Below, piece after piece: positions 46,017 to 57,923 of a stretch of 64,000 bases of DNA. The notes beneath the pieces were generated by a model, which worked only from the letters and a program-made list of their open reading frames with translations, had not been told where the DNA came from and did no database searches. The stretch covers positions 196,001 through 260,000 of the forward strand of contig CM034108.1 in assembly GCA_019914945.1 (NCBI GenBank). Direction: 5' to 3'. The DNA is from Typha latifolia. Lineage: Eukaryota > Streptophyta > Magnoliopsida > Poales > Typhaceae. Within the stretch, counting starts at the first letter, position 1, and every line of letters begins with the position of its first letter. A program made the position numbers and the translations under genes.

Positions 46017-47190
46017 TCATGAGGTGGATTGAGCAAGAGACAGGTCACTTTTTGACAACGTACCGGATTGGTCAACATCAAGATCCTCAAATTCCTCCAA
46101 CACGTGTGCTATATCCTCTTGGCTTATCTTCCCCATCTCTTTGAGTTTGTATACGACGAACTCAGCAGCACTACGGAGAGAACAGAAAAAGGCAAAGATA
46201 CCAACCACTCTTTAAACATCACAGACTAGAGAAATTTTCAAATTAGAGATAAAGATTCTGTAAAGAAATTTACAGTGAGTAAGCTTACCCCACTTCGTTA
46301 TCACCATCCAGATCTGCAGCTTCAATATCCACGTATGTCATCCTCCGAGTAAGCACCCACTTGGCCAGCAATTTCTGCCGATGCTCAGTGTTCAACTCAG
46401 CAAGGTAGAAAAAGAACTGAGCTACACATATCGTACTGGCAACTATCCAGAACACAGCAAAAGCACGACCACCTTCACTTGAGAAGCTTTTATCACCGTA
46501 GCCCAAAGTTGTGATAGTCGCACAAACACAATAGAAGGCATCAACAAATTTTAATTTCTCAACCTTCCAAAGAAACATAGTCCCCACAATAACGAGCACG
46601 GTGAGGAACAGCGCAGTCGTATAAAATTTGTATCTTATTCTGCTCGTTTCAATGTCTCTTAACATATGAGCCTCGCCGCCCTTAAGATTCATATGCAATG
46701 CTTTAAAAAGCAATACTTCTTGTTTCTCAACAAAGTAATCAGCTGCTTTACTCAAGAAGAGAGCGATAATAGCCATGCCAATGAAGACGAAAGCACAAGC
46801 AAGAAGCTTTGCTGTGTCACTGTTCGGCACAAGGTCCCCATAGCCAACCGTGGTCATCGTCACAATAGAGAAATACAAAGCATCAAGAACACCATCAGTT
46901 TTATTACCAGCTATTTGACCCTTCACAACGTAAAAACATAGAACACCCACTGCCAGGTAGACAACTAGGAATATCGCCATTAGCCTAAAACTCGGATGGA
47001 ATTTTCCAAAGATTAGCTTGGGACCTGGAAATAAGCCACCACCTTCACTCGATTTACGTAGGACCTCTGTAGAAGGGGAACTCCTAGAACGACGGAATCT
47101 TCTGTTCTTCGGTGCTGGAGTCTTCTTTGGTTGATTGGGAGGATCTAATAAGCCCGAGAGCAAGGGCTGCTGATTGGAGTCGTAAGCCAT
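46017..47190 (-). CDS. Two-pore potassium channel, TPK family (TPK1-like)
   Basis: TPK1-type channels carry K+ across the vacuolar membrane and are activated by calcium and 14-3-3 proteins. Exons 46289-47190 and 46017-46170 give 351 residues. There are two pore modules: membrane helices flank TTVGYGD (residues 113-119) and TTLGYGD (227-233). A possible 14-3-3 site, RSRSSP (34-39), fits the R-S-x-S-x-P pattern. Two EF-hand loops follow the second pore, DLDGDNEV... (from 293, split by the intron) and DVDQSGTLSKSD (332-343). Length agrees with the family (about 340-440). A GTAT donor at about 48267 and an acceptor at about 47229 (minus strand) suggest a roughly 1-kb intron in the 5' UTR. Confidence 0.93.
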
Positions 47191-49360
47191 TAGCTAACTC
47201 CGTAGTGATTGTGGTCTCGTTCTATCACCTAGAGAATCAAAACAGATCTAAATAGATAAAAGTATGATGAGATGTGATATATGTGCTAAGACCATTAATA
47301 TGCAAGTAAATACATCAATCTGACAACTGCGTTAAGATTATTCTTATATTTGCAATTAACTAAGCCTTTAATTACATAAATAACATTCCCCATGCCATTG
47401 ATTCTTGCTTCCAGAATTCATATAGCTCTTGTATCTGGAGATAGATTGCCTAAGTGAGACTAATAGGACAAATGTCTGTCCTAGATAGCACATATGCTCT
47501 TTTTGTTCCATCTTGGTGGGAGTTGAACCAAATTCTTAGCTTTCCTTATTTTCAATGCTTCCCAATTAAAAAACAGTGATCATATTCTAATGAATCTACG
47601 ACACTTCATCATATCATTCCAAATGCTTCCAAAAAGGTTGTTTATTTACTGATTACTGCTCGGTACAGAAGAGAAGGAAAAACTTGAAGGTAGTACACAA
47701 ATACATAAAAACTAATTTAGAAGGCAAATGAAGCTAGACAAATTAGAAAAGAAGACGGATTGTTGACTTCTGAAAGTAGAGCAGAGTAACTTAATGAAGA
47801 GAACCAATCTATCATTGTAGATGGAGATGCCAGCATTCTAAATTTCTAATCTTAAACAAGGAATGAATGGGTCGGAAATCAGAAAGAAGAAGAGGTGATT
47901 AAAAGGACCAGCACAAACGAATTCATGATATCAAACTTAATACAGACCGGACGGCGAACTTTTTCGTAATACAACCAAAAGCTCATTTATTTAACCAAAT
48001 GGACAGGGAAAAGGAAAGACTACTTGTTAAAGATCCGATCAACATATTCTCAACCTTGAAGCGAGGATCGAAAGATCTAACAACAATCCATGTGTAATAA
48101 TAACAGGAGAATAATTGTAGGTTAGCACGGATACCATGAAATGGGTCTCGAATAAGAGAGAGGGATCGCAAACACGCAAAGCTTGCAGGAACGAAACAGA
48201 GGACAAAGATCGGAATCTCGGTAAACGGATCTATTAAAAGAAGTCGATCGAGAAAACGAGAATTATACCTTGGAGAAGCGCAGGCACAAATTTGAGCAAT
48301 AAAGTCGCAGCGATTCTGACTTGCTAACAGAACGAATTCGTCCTCTTAATTTACAAAGAGGAAGATGATGATGTGACAGCGATCTCAGTCTGGAATCCGT
48401 TACGATATATCACTTGTCCACCTTTCCTCTTTATCTCTCAATTTCGATTATATTATATATATATATATATATTCTTTCTGGAAGTGCTGCCGACATAACC
48501 AACAAAAAAAATGGAAAACGGCGAGTTTTTGACCGGACTAGTTCTCTTCTAAATATTTAATTATTTTTCAAATTTATTACTAATATGAATTTATTATACT
48601 ATAGCCATAGGATAAAACGCTACTAAAATAACTATTTTTAATTTATGCAATTAAAAATACTAACTTAAATAGATTCTTACCCTAAACATTCCGACGTTTT
48701 ATTTAGGTATTGCTACAGTAAAAAATTCCTTTTATTAATAAATTTGAGTGGCAATTTATTTTAGTAAATAAAAATGAAAATAAGGCTAGTTTGGTCAATC
48801 ATTTGGAAAACGGCAACTAAACAGAAAGATATTTCAGGGGATGGGATTGGGTGGGCCACAAAATTGCCGCTTCATGAGGAGGACCTTCAACTGACAGCAC
48901 GGTGCCCATTCACCTACTCCTAACTTCTCCTTGATAGAATTCGCATTCCAATTGCAATTAGGGAACCTAAATTGGTGTCTTTTGGAAAGATAATCCTCAT
49001 TCAATATATTCTTCTGCTGGCCAAAGGCCTAAAGGGATATCGTAAAAGGAGTGGCTATGAAATCAAAGCCCGGCCCAATGTTTGGCATGGAAAATAAAAT
49101 AAAAAAAAAAGAAAAAAAAAAAAGAGGTCTGCATAGATATATATTCCCATTTTGGCTGGAGAGCTTAGGTGTGAAAAGAGTTTTGGAAGCCACTGAGTGC
49201 CCGAGTATTAATAACTGCGTGATGAGTAAGTAGGTGGTACCTCTTCTTCTTCTTCACAAGGGTCAAACTGAGCAAATTAATTAATCGCTTTAAAAGCACC
49301 CATGCATCAACCCTGAGCATGCATTGCGTAATTTATACTCTTAACTGTATAAATTAAAAG

Positions 49361-49433
<73 letters not shown>

Positions 49434-49466
49434 ATTTATGACCTGGATTAATTTAAGTGTTAACAG
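47191..49466. other. TPK 5' UTR intron and promoter, then spacer
   Basis: About 47229-48267 looks like an intron in the TPK leader, and 48268-48400 a leader exon with promoter beyond. The 48520-48830 segment is AT-rich filler. From about 49365 a (CT)n run merges into (AT)n just before the truncated protease exon. No protease pro-region exon could be found here on either strand. Confidence 0.5.
49368..49434. repeat. (CT)n-(AT)n compound microsatellite
   Basis: CTCTGT units, then about 20 CT dinucleotides, then about 9 AT dinucleotides, end about 33 bases before the truncated protease exon. This tract marks the place where the protease gene loses its 5' part. Confidence 0.88.
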
Positions 49467-50053
49467 GATGCTGTTGGGCATTCTCCGCAGTAGCTGCAAT
49501 GGAAGGAGTCACGAAGCTCAGCACCGGTAAGCTGGTCTCCCTCTCAGAGCAAGAGCTTGTCGACTGTGACGTCAACGGGGTTGACCAAGGCTGCGACGGG
49601 GGTCTCATGGACGACGCCTTTGACTTTATCATAAAAAAAGGCGGCCTCACCACCGAATCTAGCTACCCATACAAAGGCACGGGCGGCACGTGCAAGAAGT
49701 CATCTTCCCTCGCCGCCACCATCAAAGGATACGAGGACGTGCCGGCGAACAACGAAGCCGCCCTTCTGAAGGCCGTAAGCAACCAGCCGGTGTCGGTCGC
49801 CATCGAAGCAAGTGGCTACGCCTTCCAGTTGTATGCCGGCGGCATCTTCACCGGGAATTGCGGGACCGATCTCGATCACGGAGTGACCGCGGTCGGCTAC
49901 GGCACGGCGAGTGGCGGGACAAAGTATTGGCTGGTGAAGAACTCATGGGGATCTGCATGGGGTGAGAAAGGGTATATAAGGATGGAGAGGGACGTGAAGG
50001 CTAAGGAAGGGCTTTGTGGGTTTGCCATGCAGGCTTCATATCCAACTGCGTAA
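49467..50053 (+). pseudogene. 5'-truncated papain-like cysteine protease (C1A, SAG39-like)
   Basis: Full enzymes of this type are about 340-residue vacuolar or secreted prepro-proteases. Here only the last exon remains: 195 residues of the mature enzyme, from the catalytic Cys region (CCWAFSA) through [17 protein letters not shown], the catalytic His ([10 protein letters not shown]), the catalytic Asn ([10 protein letters not shown]) and the end ASYPTA. A normal acceptor (TTAACAG) precedes it at the usual intron position in this family, next to the Cys. The signal peptide, pro-domain and first mature residues, with the oxyanion Gln, are missing: the 2 kb upstream hold only the TPK gene's 5' side and microsatellites. 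The exon has no stops or frameshifts and is GC-rich, so loss is recent or exon 1 lies elsewhere. A wrong assembly is the main alternative. Confidence 0.7.
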
Positions 50054-51680
50054 ATATATACTAGCTAATAACGTACGTACTAATAAGTAGTATTTATATA
50101 TGCATGCATGTGTGGTGTTGTAATATTAATTGCAGCAATTAATATTGAGGGATATATCCTTGTGAACTGTGCTTGTGCTTTAGTTGTTGTACCTCTTATA
50201 TATCCTTGTGAATACAAATTGATACCTACTAACTGATTGTCTTATCACTAATTGCAGTCATATTGGAAATAAATTTCCTGGATATATAGGTTGATAATTG
50301 ATCCTAAGTTTGTCGAATTCTGACGATGAATTTTGTGGATAAGGTACATCATCTTCGGAGTAGTATCGGAAAAGTTTTTCCAAATCGAGGTTCAGTCGGC
50401 TTTGCAAATGCCAAATGGCCTCACATTGAATTGGGCTTAATTTTAACTGAAGATCTACAGGAGTTGGGCCATGACGTTTCCATGCAGTCCAGATTAAGGG
50501 ATACCTCTCTTTTATAGTTTACATATGTAAGAGCTTTAAGGTGACATTAGCCTGTATATTACTTGGACGTCACTAGCACCTTGCAATCATTTGGATGACT
50601 AATCTGACTTAAAGCCCCAATAATGCATCTTAATTAATTGCCTAGTGGTGCTCTAGTATAAGACAAACGACCAACAGCCCCAACTGCAGGAATTTCCTGC
50701 ATTCTGATTTGTTATTTTTATTTTTTCGACTTTAATTTTGACTACTGCGTATGTCATCTGACAGCCAAAGCCAATTAGATGCTGCCAAGTACCCCAAAAT
50801 TCCTTCAGTAGCTGACAAAAAAAAATATTAAAAAAAAAAACTTATCATGCAGTTAGCTTCAAGATTTGTTCAACAGATATATTAATTATACAACGGCGGC
50901 TTATGTAATGTGCAAGGAAATTAGTTCATAGGCTTGGTATTTATAAGCACTTTATTTGGTCGAAGCAAGCATGTTGCCATATTATATTACCTTTAATTAA
51001 AAAAAAATTCTAAAATTTGGGCTCTTGTCGGGTAATTGCCCAGGCTGACATGTATCCATGTCAGATCCCCTTGCTATTGGAAGGATTTTTTTTTTTTCTT
51101 GATTAAGAAAGATTCTTAAAAGATTCCACCACCTTGAAGTGCTCGATAATTAAACTTTTTATCACTTAGTGAATCTAATGTATTTATAAAGCCTTTACTT
51201 GTCACATCATCGTGACCCCCGTGAACCTACTAAGCGGTATTATTTATCCACGGTCATTATCGTAATGTCCACGGTCAATTAATAAACTACAAAGAGGAAT
51301 CCACAAGGAGAGAACTCCTTTCACACCGCTCGCATGAATTCATGAACGGTTCATATCCACTGCCTCAAGACTCAAACACTAGTGCTTCATAATTCATTGA
51401 TATATATCTATACCTTGGTCCCATGCAGATATGCATTTTAATTGTTACAATATGTTGTTCCTCTACGACCAGTTCCCAGCTAGAAGAGTACAAAAGATTG
51501 TGAAATATTAATATAACGCTGACGGTAACACTTATTTTAAATAATCAATTTTCATTTTATGAAATCAAACTATTACAATTGCAGCATGAGGGAGAATAGG
51601 TAGGTCATAGGTTGCTCAGTTAAGTTTAATTTGTCTGATCAATATATAGGGTGTAGAAATCAATGTGAAATAGTCCATTC

Positions 51681-51738
<58 letters not shown>

Positions 51739-52102
51739 ATAATTGGCAAGCAATAGTAGCTCAACTTCTATCTCTTACATCAATTAACAAAGTAGTCCAT
51801 CACCTGCTAAAGAACGACAGCTGAGCCAAACATATACATATACCTAGACAGCACTGTACTGCTGTAGGTTGAGGCATAGCATCTCAGCCAATGGTTGTAT
51901 TTAAAGTACGTACGTAGGTGCAAATTAACTTGCACTTATTGGACAGTAGCTAGCTTGGTACGTGATTCCACTAATTAACTTTGTTTACTTACATTTGAGA
52001 TACTATCACAATAATAATTATAGAGATCGACCCAGCCATTAGAGTACTTACGCATGGATATATATATTCTTGGGAAATACGTAACCTTGAAGGCATATAT
52101 AG

Positions 52103-52148
<46 letters not shown>

Positions 52149-52843
52149 TATCGTATATACTCGGGAACTAGGATATATATACCACTCTCTCACCTAGCTC
52201 GAATGATAGAAGGCTATAGTTAAGGATCTAAACTTGATTCTACTCAACTTGAAAGTCCCTTTCCGGGTCGATGATATGATCGGTGACACCTCTGGCCACA
52301 AAATAGGAATTAATCGGTGTTAACTGGGACCAATAAGACATCACGATTCTTGATGTTATAGTAACAACTTGGTAAGGTTCTTAACGGACTGTTAGGTTGA
52401 TTATTTTGCTCTATAATTGTCCTATCTCTGAGTATATATATATTTGATCTGGATATGGATATACATACCCTTGATTAAGATTGGTTGGATAAGCTCCTCT
52501 TATTATAAAAAAAAAGGCAGATAAATAAAATGTAGTTACTCAATTATAGTCTCTATATAAGAAAGTAGTTGTAAATTTATAATATCAAATAATTCCACGT
52601 CGTTGAGTTATGTGGGCCAACACACCTCTCACCTCCACTTGTTTTATATATAGATCCCCGAGAGACGAGGAAAGAGACGAGAAGAGGAGAGTCTCAGGTT
52701 TCGTTTCGTTTCGTTTCGTTCTCGTCTCCGACGACGAGTGGAAGTGGAAGTAGCGAGAGAGCTCTCCTCTCTTGTAGACTTATAGTAGTAGTTTATGTGA
52801 TAGGAGGAGGAGACGCTCTCGTGTCGACTCCTACTAAATCCTG
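50054..52843. other. Spacer between the protease remnant and ACR gene
   Basis: No credible gene was seen. It holds the protease 3' UTR, a long (AT)n at about 51683-51731, and (AAT)n at about 52109-52146. A leader at about 52640-52843 contains a TTTCG pentamer repeat (about 52698-52720) immediately upstream of the ACR start. The open frame at 50326-50517 has no protein-like character. Confidence 0.5.
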
Positions 52844-55699
52844 ATGGGTATGCCATCTTTTCTACGGTTTCTTCCATCTTTTTTTTTTGTTTGAATTTTT
52901 CCTGTTGGTTTAATTGATTATGGGAGTTGGGTTTCTCTGTTTGTGCTCAAGATGACTCCTTTGTTTCTCATATGTTCTATTAGGTGAGTTTCTTCTATTT
53001 ACTTCACTGGGTCGAATGGTATTTGTGTTTCCCATGATCACTTACTTTGTTCTATTGATACTTTAGAAAAACTCTTGCACTGATTAGATATCCAGTTCAA
53101 CGTTGCACACCCTCTTCCTATTCAAGTTTGGTATGATTTCTTAGATATTTCTCGTAAAATTGATTCATTTATTGAAGGGTCCTCTTTCTTCATCCCATCA
53201 TCAGCTGCTTATTCAGATGCGGATTTAACTGACAGCGACGATGAATATCAAAAGCTTATAAAGAACATGAATCCGCCTAGGTATGTATTCTTCTATCCAA
53301 GATCATACCCAAACATTTGTATTTACTTCATTTCCTTTTTGATATTTCTTTAAATCTTCCTTTCCTCCTAGGGTTGTGATCGACAATGAAGCTTCTCCCA
53401 GTGCAACAATAGTTACGGTGAGCTTGTTCTCGCTTTTGTTCCTTTTCGATTTCCTATATGTTGAAAACCTTGAATACGATTTGTTCCTCTTTCATATGAA
53501 CTAGGAAATTGAGTTTGCCTTCTCTTAGTTCATTCAATTTATAGATTGACAGTGGAAATAAAAGAGGGATCCTCCTGGAGGCCATTCAGGTGCTTATAGA
53601 TCTCAAACTCGTCATAACTAAAGCTTATGTAACCTCAGATGGAGGATGGTTCATGGATGGTATTGTCTAGAATTGTGTACTGATACTTAGTTCATATATA
53701 TATCCTGCCAGTTGAAAATAAGTAATTGCAAACAAATTCTCTTTCTAATTGACAGTTTTCAATGTGACTGATCAAGATGGGAAGAAGCTAAATGATGAAG
53801 CTACCGTTGATACGCTGGAAAACATCCGTAAGGTAAATTATACCTGCCATTTGTACTTTTGTTTTTAATTTCTTTCTTATGCAAATATCCATCTAAATAA
53901 GCTCAGTTGATATCCACAGTCCTTAGGGGCAGATTCCTACTATATCCCGTCAAAGAGGAGATGTGTAGGAGTTGGTCCTTCAACAGACCACACGGTGATT
54001 GAGTTAACTGGGACCGATAGACAAGGTTTGCTATCTGAAGTGAGCGCGGTGCTTGCTGAGCTAAAGTGCAATGTAGTTGATGCAGAGATATGGACTCACA
54101 ACGCCAGAGTTGCAGCTGTGATGCATGTCACTGATGTGGATACTGGTTTAGCTATTACAGACACTGCAAGAATTTTAAAAATAAAGGAGCGCCTTCATAA
54201 ATTGCTCGAAGGGAACAATATTTCACGAGGAGCCAAGACAGTCGTCTCTGTGGATGTTACGCATAGAGAGAGAAGGCTTCACCAACTGATGTTTGACGAT
54301 CGGGATTTTGAGAATCCTGATCAGGATCTTGCAGAGGAAGGTCCAAGACCTAAAGTAACTATTCTAGATTGCAATGACAAGGACTATTCTGTGGTCACTA
54401 TTCGATGTAGAGATAGGCCAAAACTGCTGTTTGACACAGTTTGTGCTTTGACAGATATGCAATATGTGGTTTTCCATGCGAATGTTGGTGCAGAGGAGCC
54501 AGAAGCTTACCAGGTATTTCTACATATACATGCATTACCCTTTTTAAGTACTTATCTCTGCTTCCTTTAGTGCATAGATCAATGTTCCTGATCATGGGGA
54601 AAACCTTTTTCTTTCTTTCTTTCTTTCGTTCTTTCCTGAAGGAGTTCTATATCCGGAAGATAGATGGCTCCTCAGTCAATTCTAGCACTGAAAAAGAGCG
54701 ACTAGTTCAGTGTCTTGAAGCAGCCATACAGCGGAGGGTGTCTGAGGTACCACCAACTAATATGTTAAGAATTCTTCCAAATAAGGAGTCTCTTGTAGAT
54801 TTGTTTTTCACCCTTATGTTTGTTGCTCTCATTTTCCGCTATTATGCATGTTTTAATACTATAAATAATCATGATATGCTTTGTTCTGCTGATATAAGGA
54901 TTGCAGTGGTGAGTCCAATCTATCCCAATAGCATATTTATGTAATCATCATTGCTTTTATTCTCGTGTTCACCTAGCAATAATATGATTCATAATTAAAC
55001 AGGTATACAGGTTCTATAATAGAGGAGTTAGTCTATATGTATATGTTGATATATACATGAGATATGTATGAGTTTGCTATAATTACATGCATATGTATAT
55101 GTATGCATGAAGCCTTACACCATTTTCTGCGGCGAGTGAAGTGTCGTTGGTTAAACTATTTGTTTAAACTCTGGTTTTGATAATGATGTGATCCACTCTA
55201 GCTTAGATTCATAAACCCATGAAATATGTTGGGTGGTTCTTGTAGGAGAGCATGTTGAGGTTGAGTGTTATTGAATTTTCTTTTTGGTTTCTGTCATTAC
55301 TTCTCCATAAATGAGGATGCTGAATGTTTTGACAGACACAGATAGCATGGCACATGTTTGAAAATGCGATTACATGGTTTGCAGGGCGTGAAGCTGGAGC
55401 TATGTACAAGTGATAGGGTTGGGTTATTATCTGAAGTCACTCGCATCTTTCGTGAGCACAGCCTGACAGTCACAAGGGCAGAAGTGGCTACAAGAGAAGG
55501 AAAAGCCATCAAGACATTTTATGTCCGTGATTACTCTGGAAATTCAGTTGATCCAAAGACCATTGCCACCATCGAAAAAGTGTTGGGGCAGACTGTATTC
55601 CAAGTGAGAGGCCAAAAGAAGAAAGCAACATCCCCTAATAAGAGATCTCCTATCTGGTTCCTCTTTGGTTTCTTATTAAGGGCGAGTTCATTTGTATGA
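52844..55699 (+). CDS. ACT domain-repeat protein (ACR family)
   Basis: ACR proteins carry several ACT (amino-acid-binding) domains and are thought to sense amino acids. Eight coding exons join to 443 residues: 52844-52847, 53205-53280, 53372-53417, 53545-53659, 53756-53832, 53920-54513, 54642-54746, 55385-55699. The ACT repeats are seen at ILLEAIQVLIDLKL, then IELTGTDRQGLLSEVSAVLA, TIRCRDRPKLLFDTVCAL and LCTSDRVGLLSEVTRIF. The conserved N-terminus reads DDEYQKLIKNMNPPRVVIDN. Length fits the family (420-480). The start is inferred as an ATGG mini-exon spliced to CTGCTTAT, giving MAAYSDADLTDS; no in-frame ATG lies upstream in the exon 2 reading frame. The acceptor at 54641 is AAG. The basic C-terminus after SPNKRSPIWFLFG is hydrophobic. 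Which ACR member it is was not decided. Confidence 0.9.
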
Positions 55700-57923
55700 A
55701 ACCTTTGGTTTTGTCAGAATGAATGTTATCTGTTATTTCCCTCTTCAATGCCTACATATCTCTCCTTTTCTAAATTCATACATATCACACCAAGTAGATG
55801 GTAGAGGAAATGGGAAATCAATGTGCTACCTAGCTTCTGATTGTTTCCACTCAGCCGGTCCTCTTTTTATCATTTTGTTCTTGCTCAAGGCAATGTCAGC
55901 ATTACCAATGGCAATGTCAGCATGTCGTGCTTTATGCGTTGTAGTTATGAATGTAAGTACGTGATCACTCGTTCCAAAGTGTGTGTGTGTGTGTGTGTGG
56001 TCTGATGTTTGTATCAACGTTTCGTATTCTACTTGATGATTCCGTTTTCCAAGTATCAATTTATATTTTACATGCTCGTTGATGGAAGCGCCTTTTATGT
56101 TTTATTTTTCGCTGCTAGTTATTCCACAGATAACGATTGTTCTTTCTGTGAATCGAAGTGCACTATTTTTCTGCGATGAGGTCGAACAGCTTTCTAGAGT
56201 AGTTCGGAATCAAAGGTCTTGCTTTTAAGTTGATGCAGATTCTGAAAGATTTTACTTTACTTTGAAGTCAGTTTCATCTATTATTTGAACATATGAAACA
56301 ATTTGTGACAAGAATTACATGGAAAACGTTTCATGTGGTCTGAGATGGAGTTCGGTTTGGTGTTCATAGAACACGTGTAAGTTTGGGCCGCCTAAGTATT
56401 ATACGATGGGCCAGAAAGGGTAATTCTATGGGTTAAATAATTATTAAATATGATAAGCATCAACTAATTTTTGCGTGTTGCGCTTGCGATGCGTTTTTGT
56501 TTGTGCCCGCGCAAGCACTAGAGACTAGAGACTAGAGACTAGAGACTAGAGACTAGACTTTACCGCCCAACCCAACCTCCAACAATCCAATTTGGCTTTC
56601 TAACAAAGCGGATTTAATAGTGATTTGGATTCCGAATGGAGTCGATCAACAAATTACCCCTCTCCGAGAAGGCCTTGGCGATTTGCTCCTCTTTTTATCC
56701 TCAACTTTCATAACCCACGGGTTCGCGCCGACGGAGTGCGGGGGAAACGAAGATTCTCCGACTTAGTAGCCAAATTAGTAGTAATCCTTCTCCCGTTTTC
56801 ACCCTATCGATCCAGGTTTGGATTTATAAGATTAGGTTTCTGAGTCTCTCTCCTTTTCTTTTCCCCTGTCTATGAAAACCCTAATTCTATTGTTCAGTCT
56901 GATTCAAGGTTGATTCTGAGATAATTCTCAAGTCGGTAGGGTTATTATAGGTGTTGCCGTCTTGGATGGATTCGATTGAGGGGGAGAGATTAAGCTAAAA
57001 AAAAAAAAGCAGTTAGCATGGACAATGTTGGGTGAAATGTGTTAGTTTGTTTTGTTCTTTTTCCCCCCCTTCAATATTCGTTTTCTCTTCGATTAAGGGC
57101 TAATTATATGGGAAGAAGATTTATGGAACTTGTCGCCGGCGATCATGACTCACGATAAAGTATAGAGGATATCATATTATGATTCAGTAGCTTTGTAGTC
57201 TTGACGGGCATCCAAATTAGGTCTTGGGTAATAGTGAGATGCGATAAACTTGGAGCTGTTGTTGTCAGTTATTTTGGCTTTCTTCTTGGATGATCCATAT
57301 GTCTATTTCTTTTGGCCCTGTGGCACTTTTGTTGCTAAATTGAACTTCTTCTCTTTGAGGTTGTCTTGGTTACTTGGCTTTCCTTTATAGGTAACTAATA
57401 AGCTTCTTGATGAGATGACTTCCTTTGTTTTCTGATATTTATCTGGTGCTTCTTCCCTTGTATCTTGAGACCTTCTAATCAGAACTATATCCTATCTTTT
57501 CTAGCTTTACTTCCATTGGATTGCTGATGTTATGTGGGCACCCTCAAGTCTGTATATGACTGTTAATAGACCTCTATGCAATAGTTCCTGTAATGTTTAT
57601 TTAGGCTACTCTGCCATTCTTTTGCCTATTGTTTTCATGCAAGTTGTGTGATACTGTAAATAACTTCTTTCATGTCTATGCAACTAGCAGTGGTTATTCC
57701 TTCTTGATAAAAAAGGATTACTAACTTTTTTATTTTTCCGCATGTTTTTGATAGGTTTAGCTGGATAGGTTTAGCTGGATAAAGAGTTGTCATTGCAGTG
57801 CAGCTGCAGTTAAATTTTTCAGTGATATTTTACTGTGACTGAGTTTTACAAAGATCAGCATCATTTGGTGATCGTTCTTTAGCATAGAAAAGATTCTTTT
57901 TTCACATTCTGCATGAAGGGAGA
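55700..57923. other. Spacer and leader of the J-domain gene
   Basis: It holds the ACR 3' region, (GT)n at about 55980-55999 and a 7-bp tandem repeat at 56517-56556. A GC-richer stretch at about 56625-56850 is probably the first, noncoding exon of the next gene (a donor-like CAG/GTTTGG occurs at about 56815). A 16-bp tandem duplication (GGATAGGTTTAGCT) lies at about 57752-57781. No other gene was seen. Confidence 0.45.
56517..56556. repeat. 7-bp tandem repeat (ACTAGAG)n
   Basis: Between five and six copies of ACTAGAG/GAGACT lie in an AT-rich noncoding stretch about 90 bases before the probable first exon of the J-domain gene. Confidence 0.88.

Noticed and set aside
50326..50517. 63-codon open frame after the protease remnant
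   Set aside because: It has no domain or family resemblance and no promoter or splice context.
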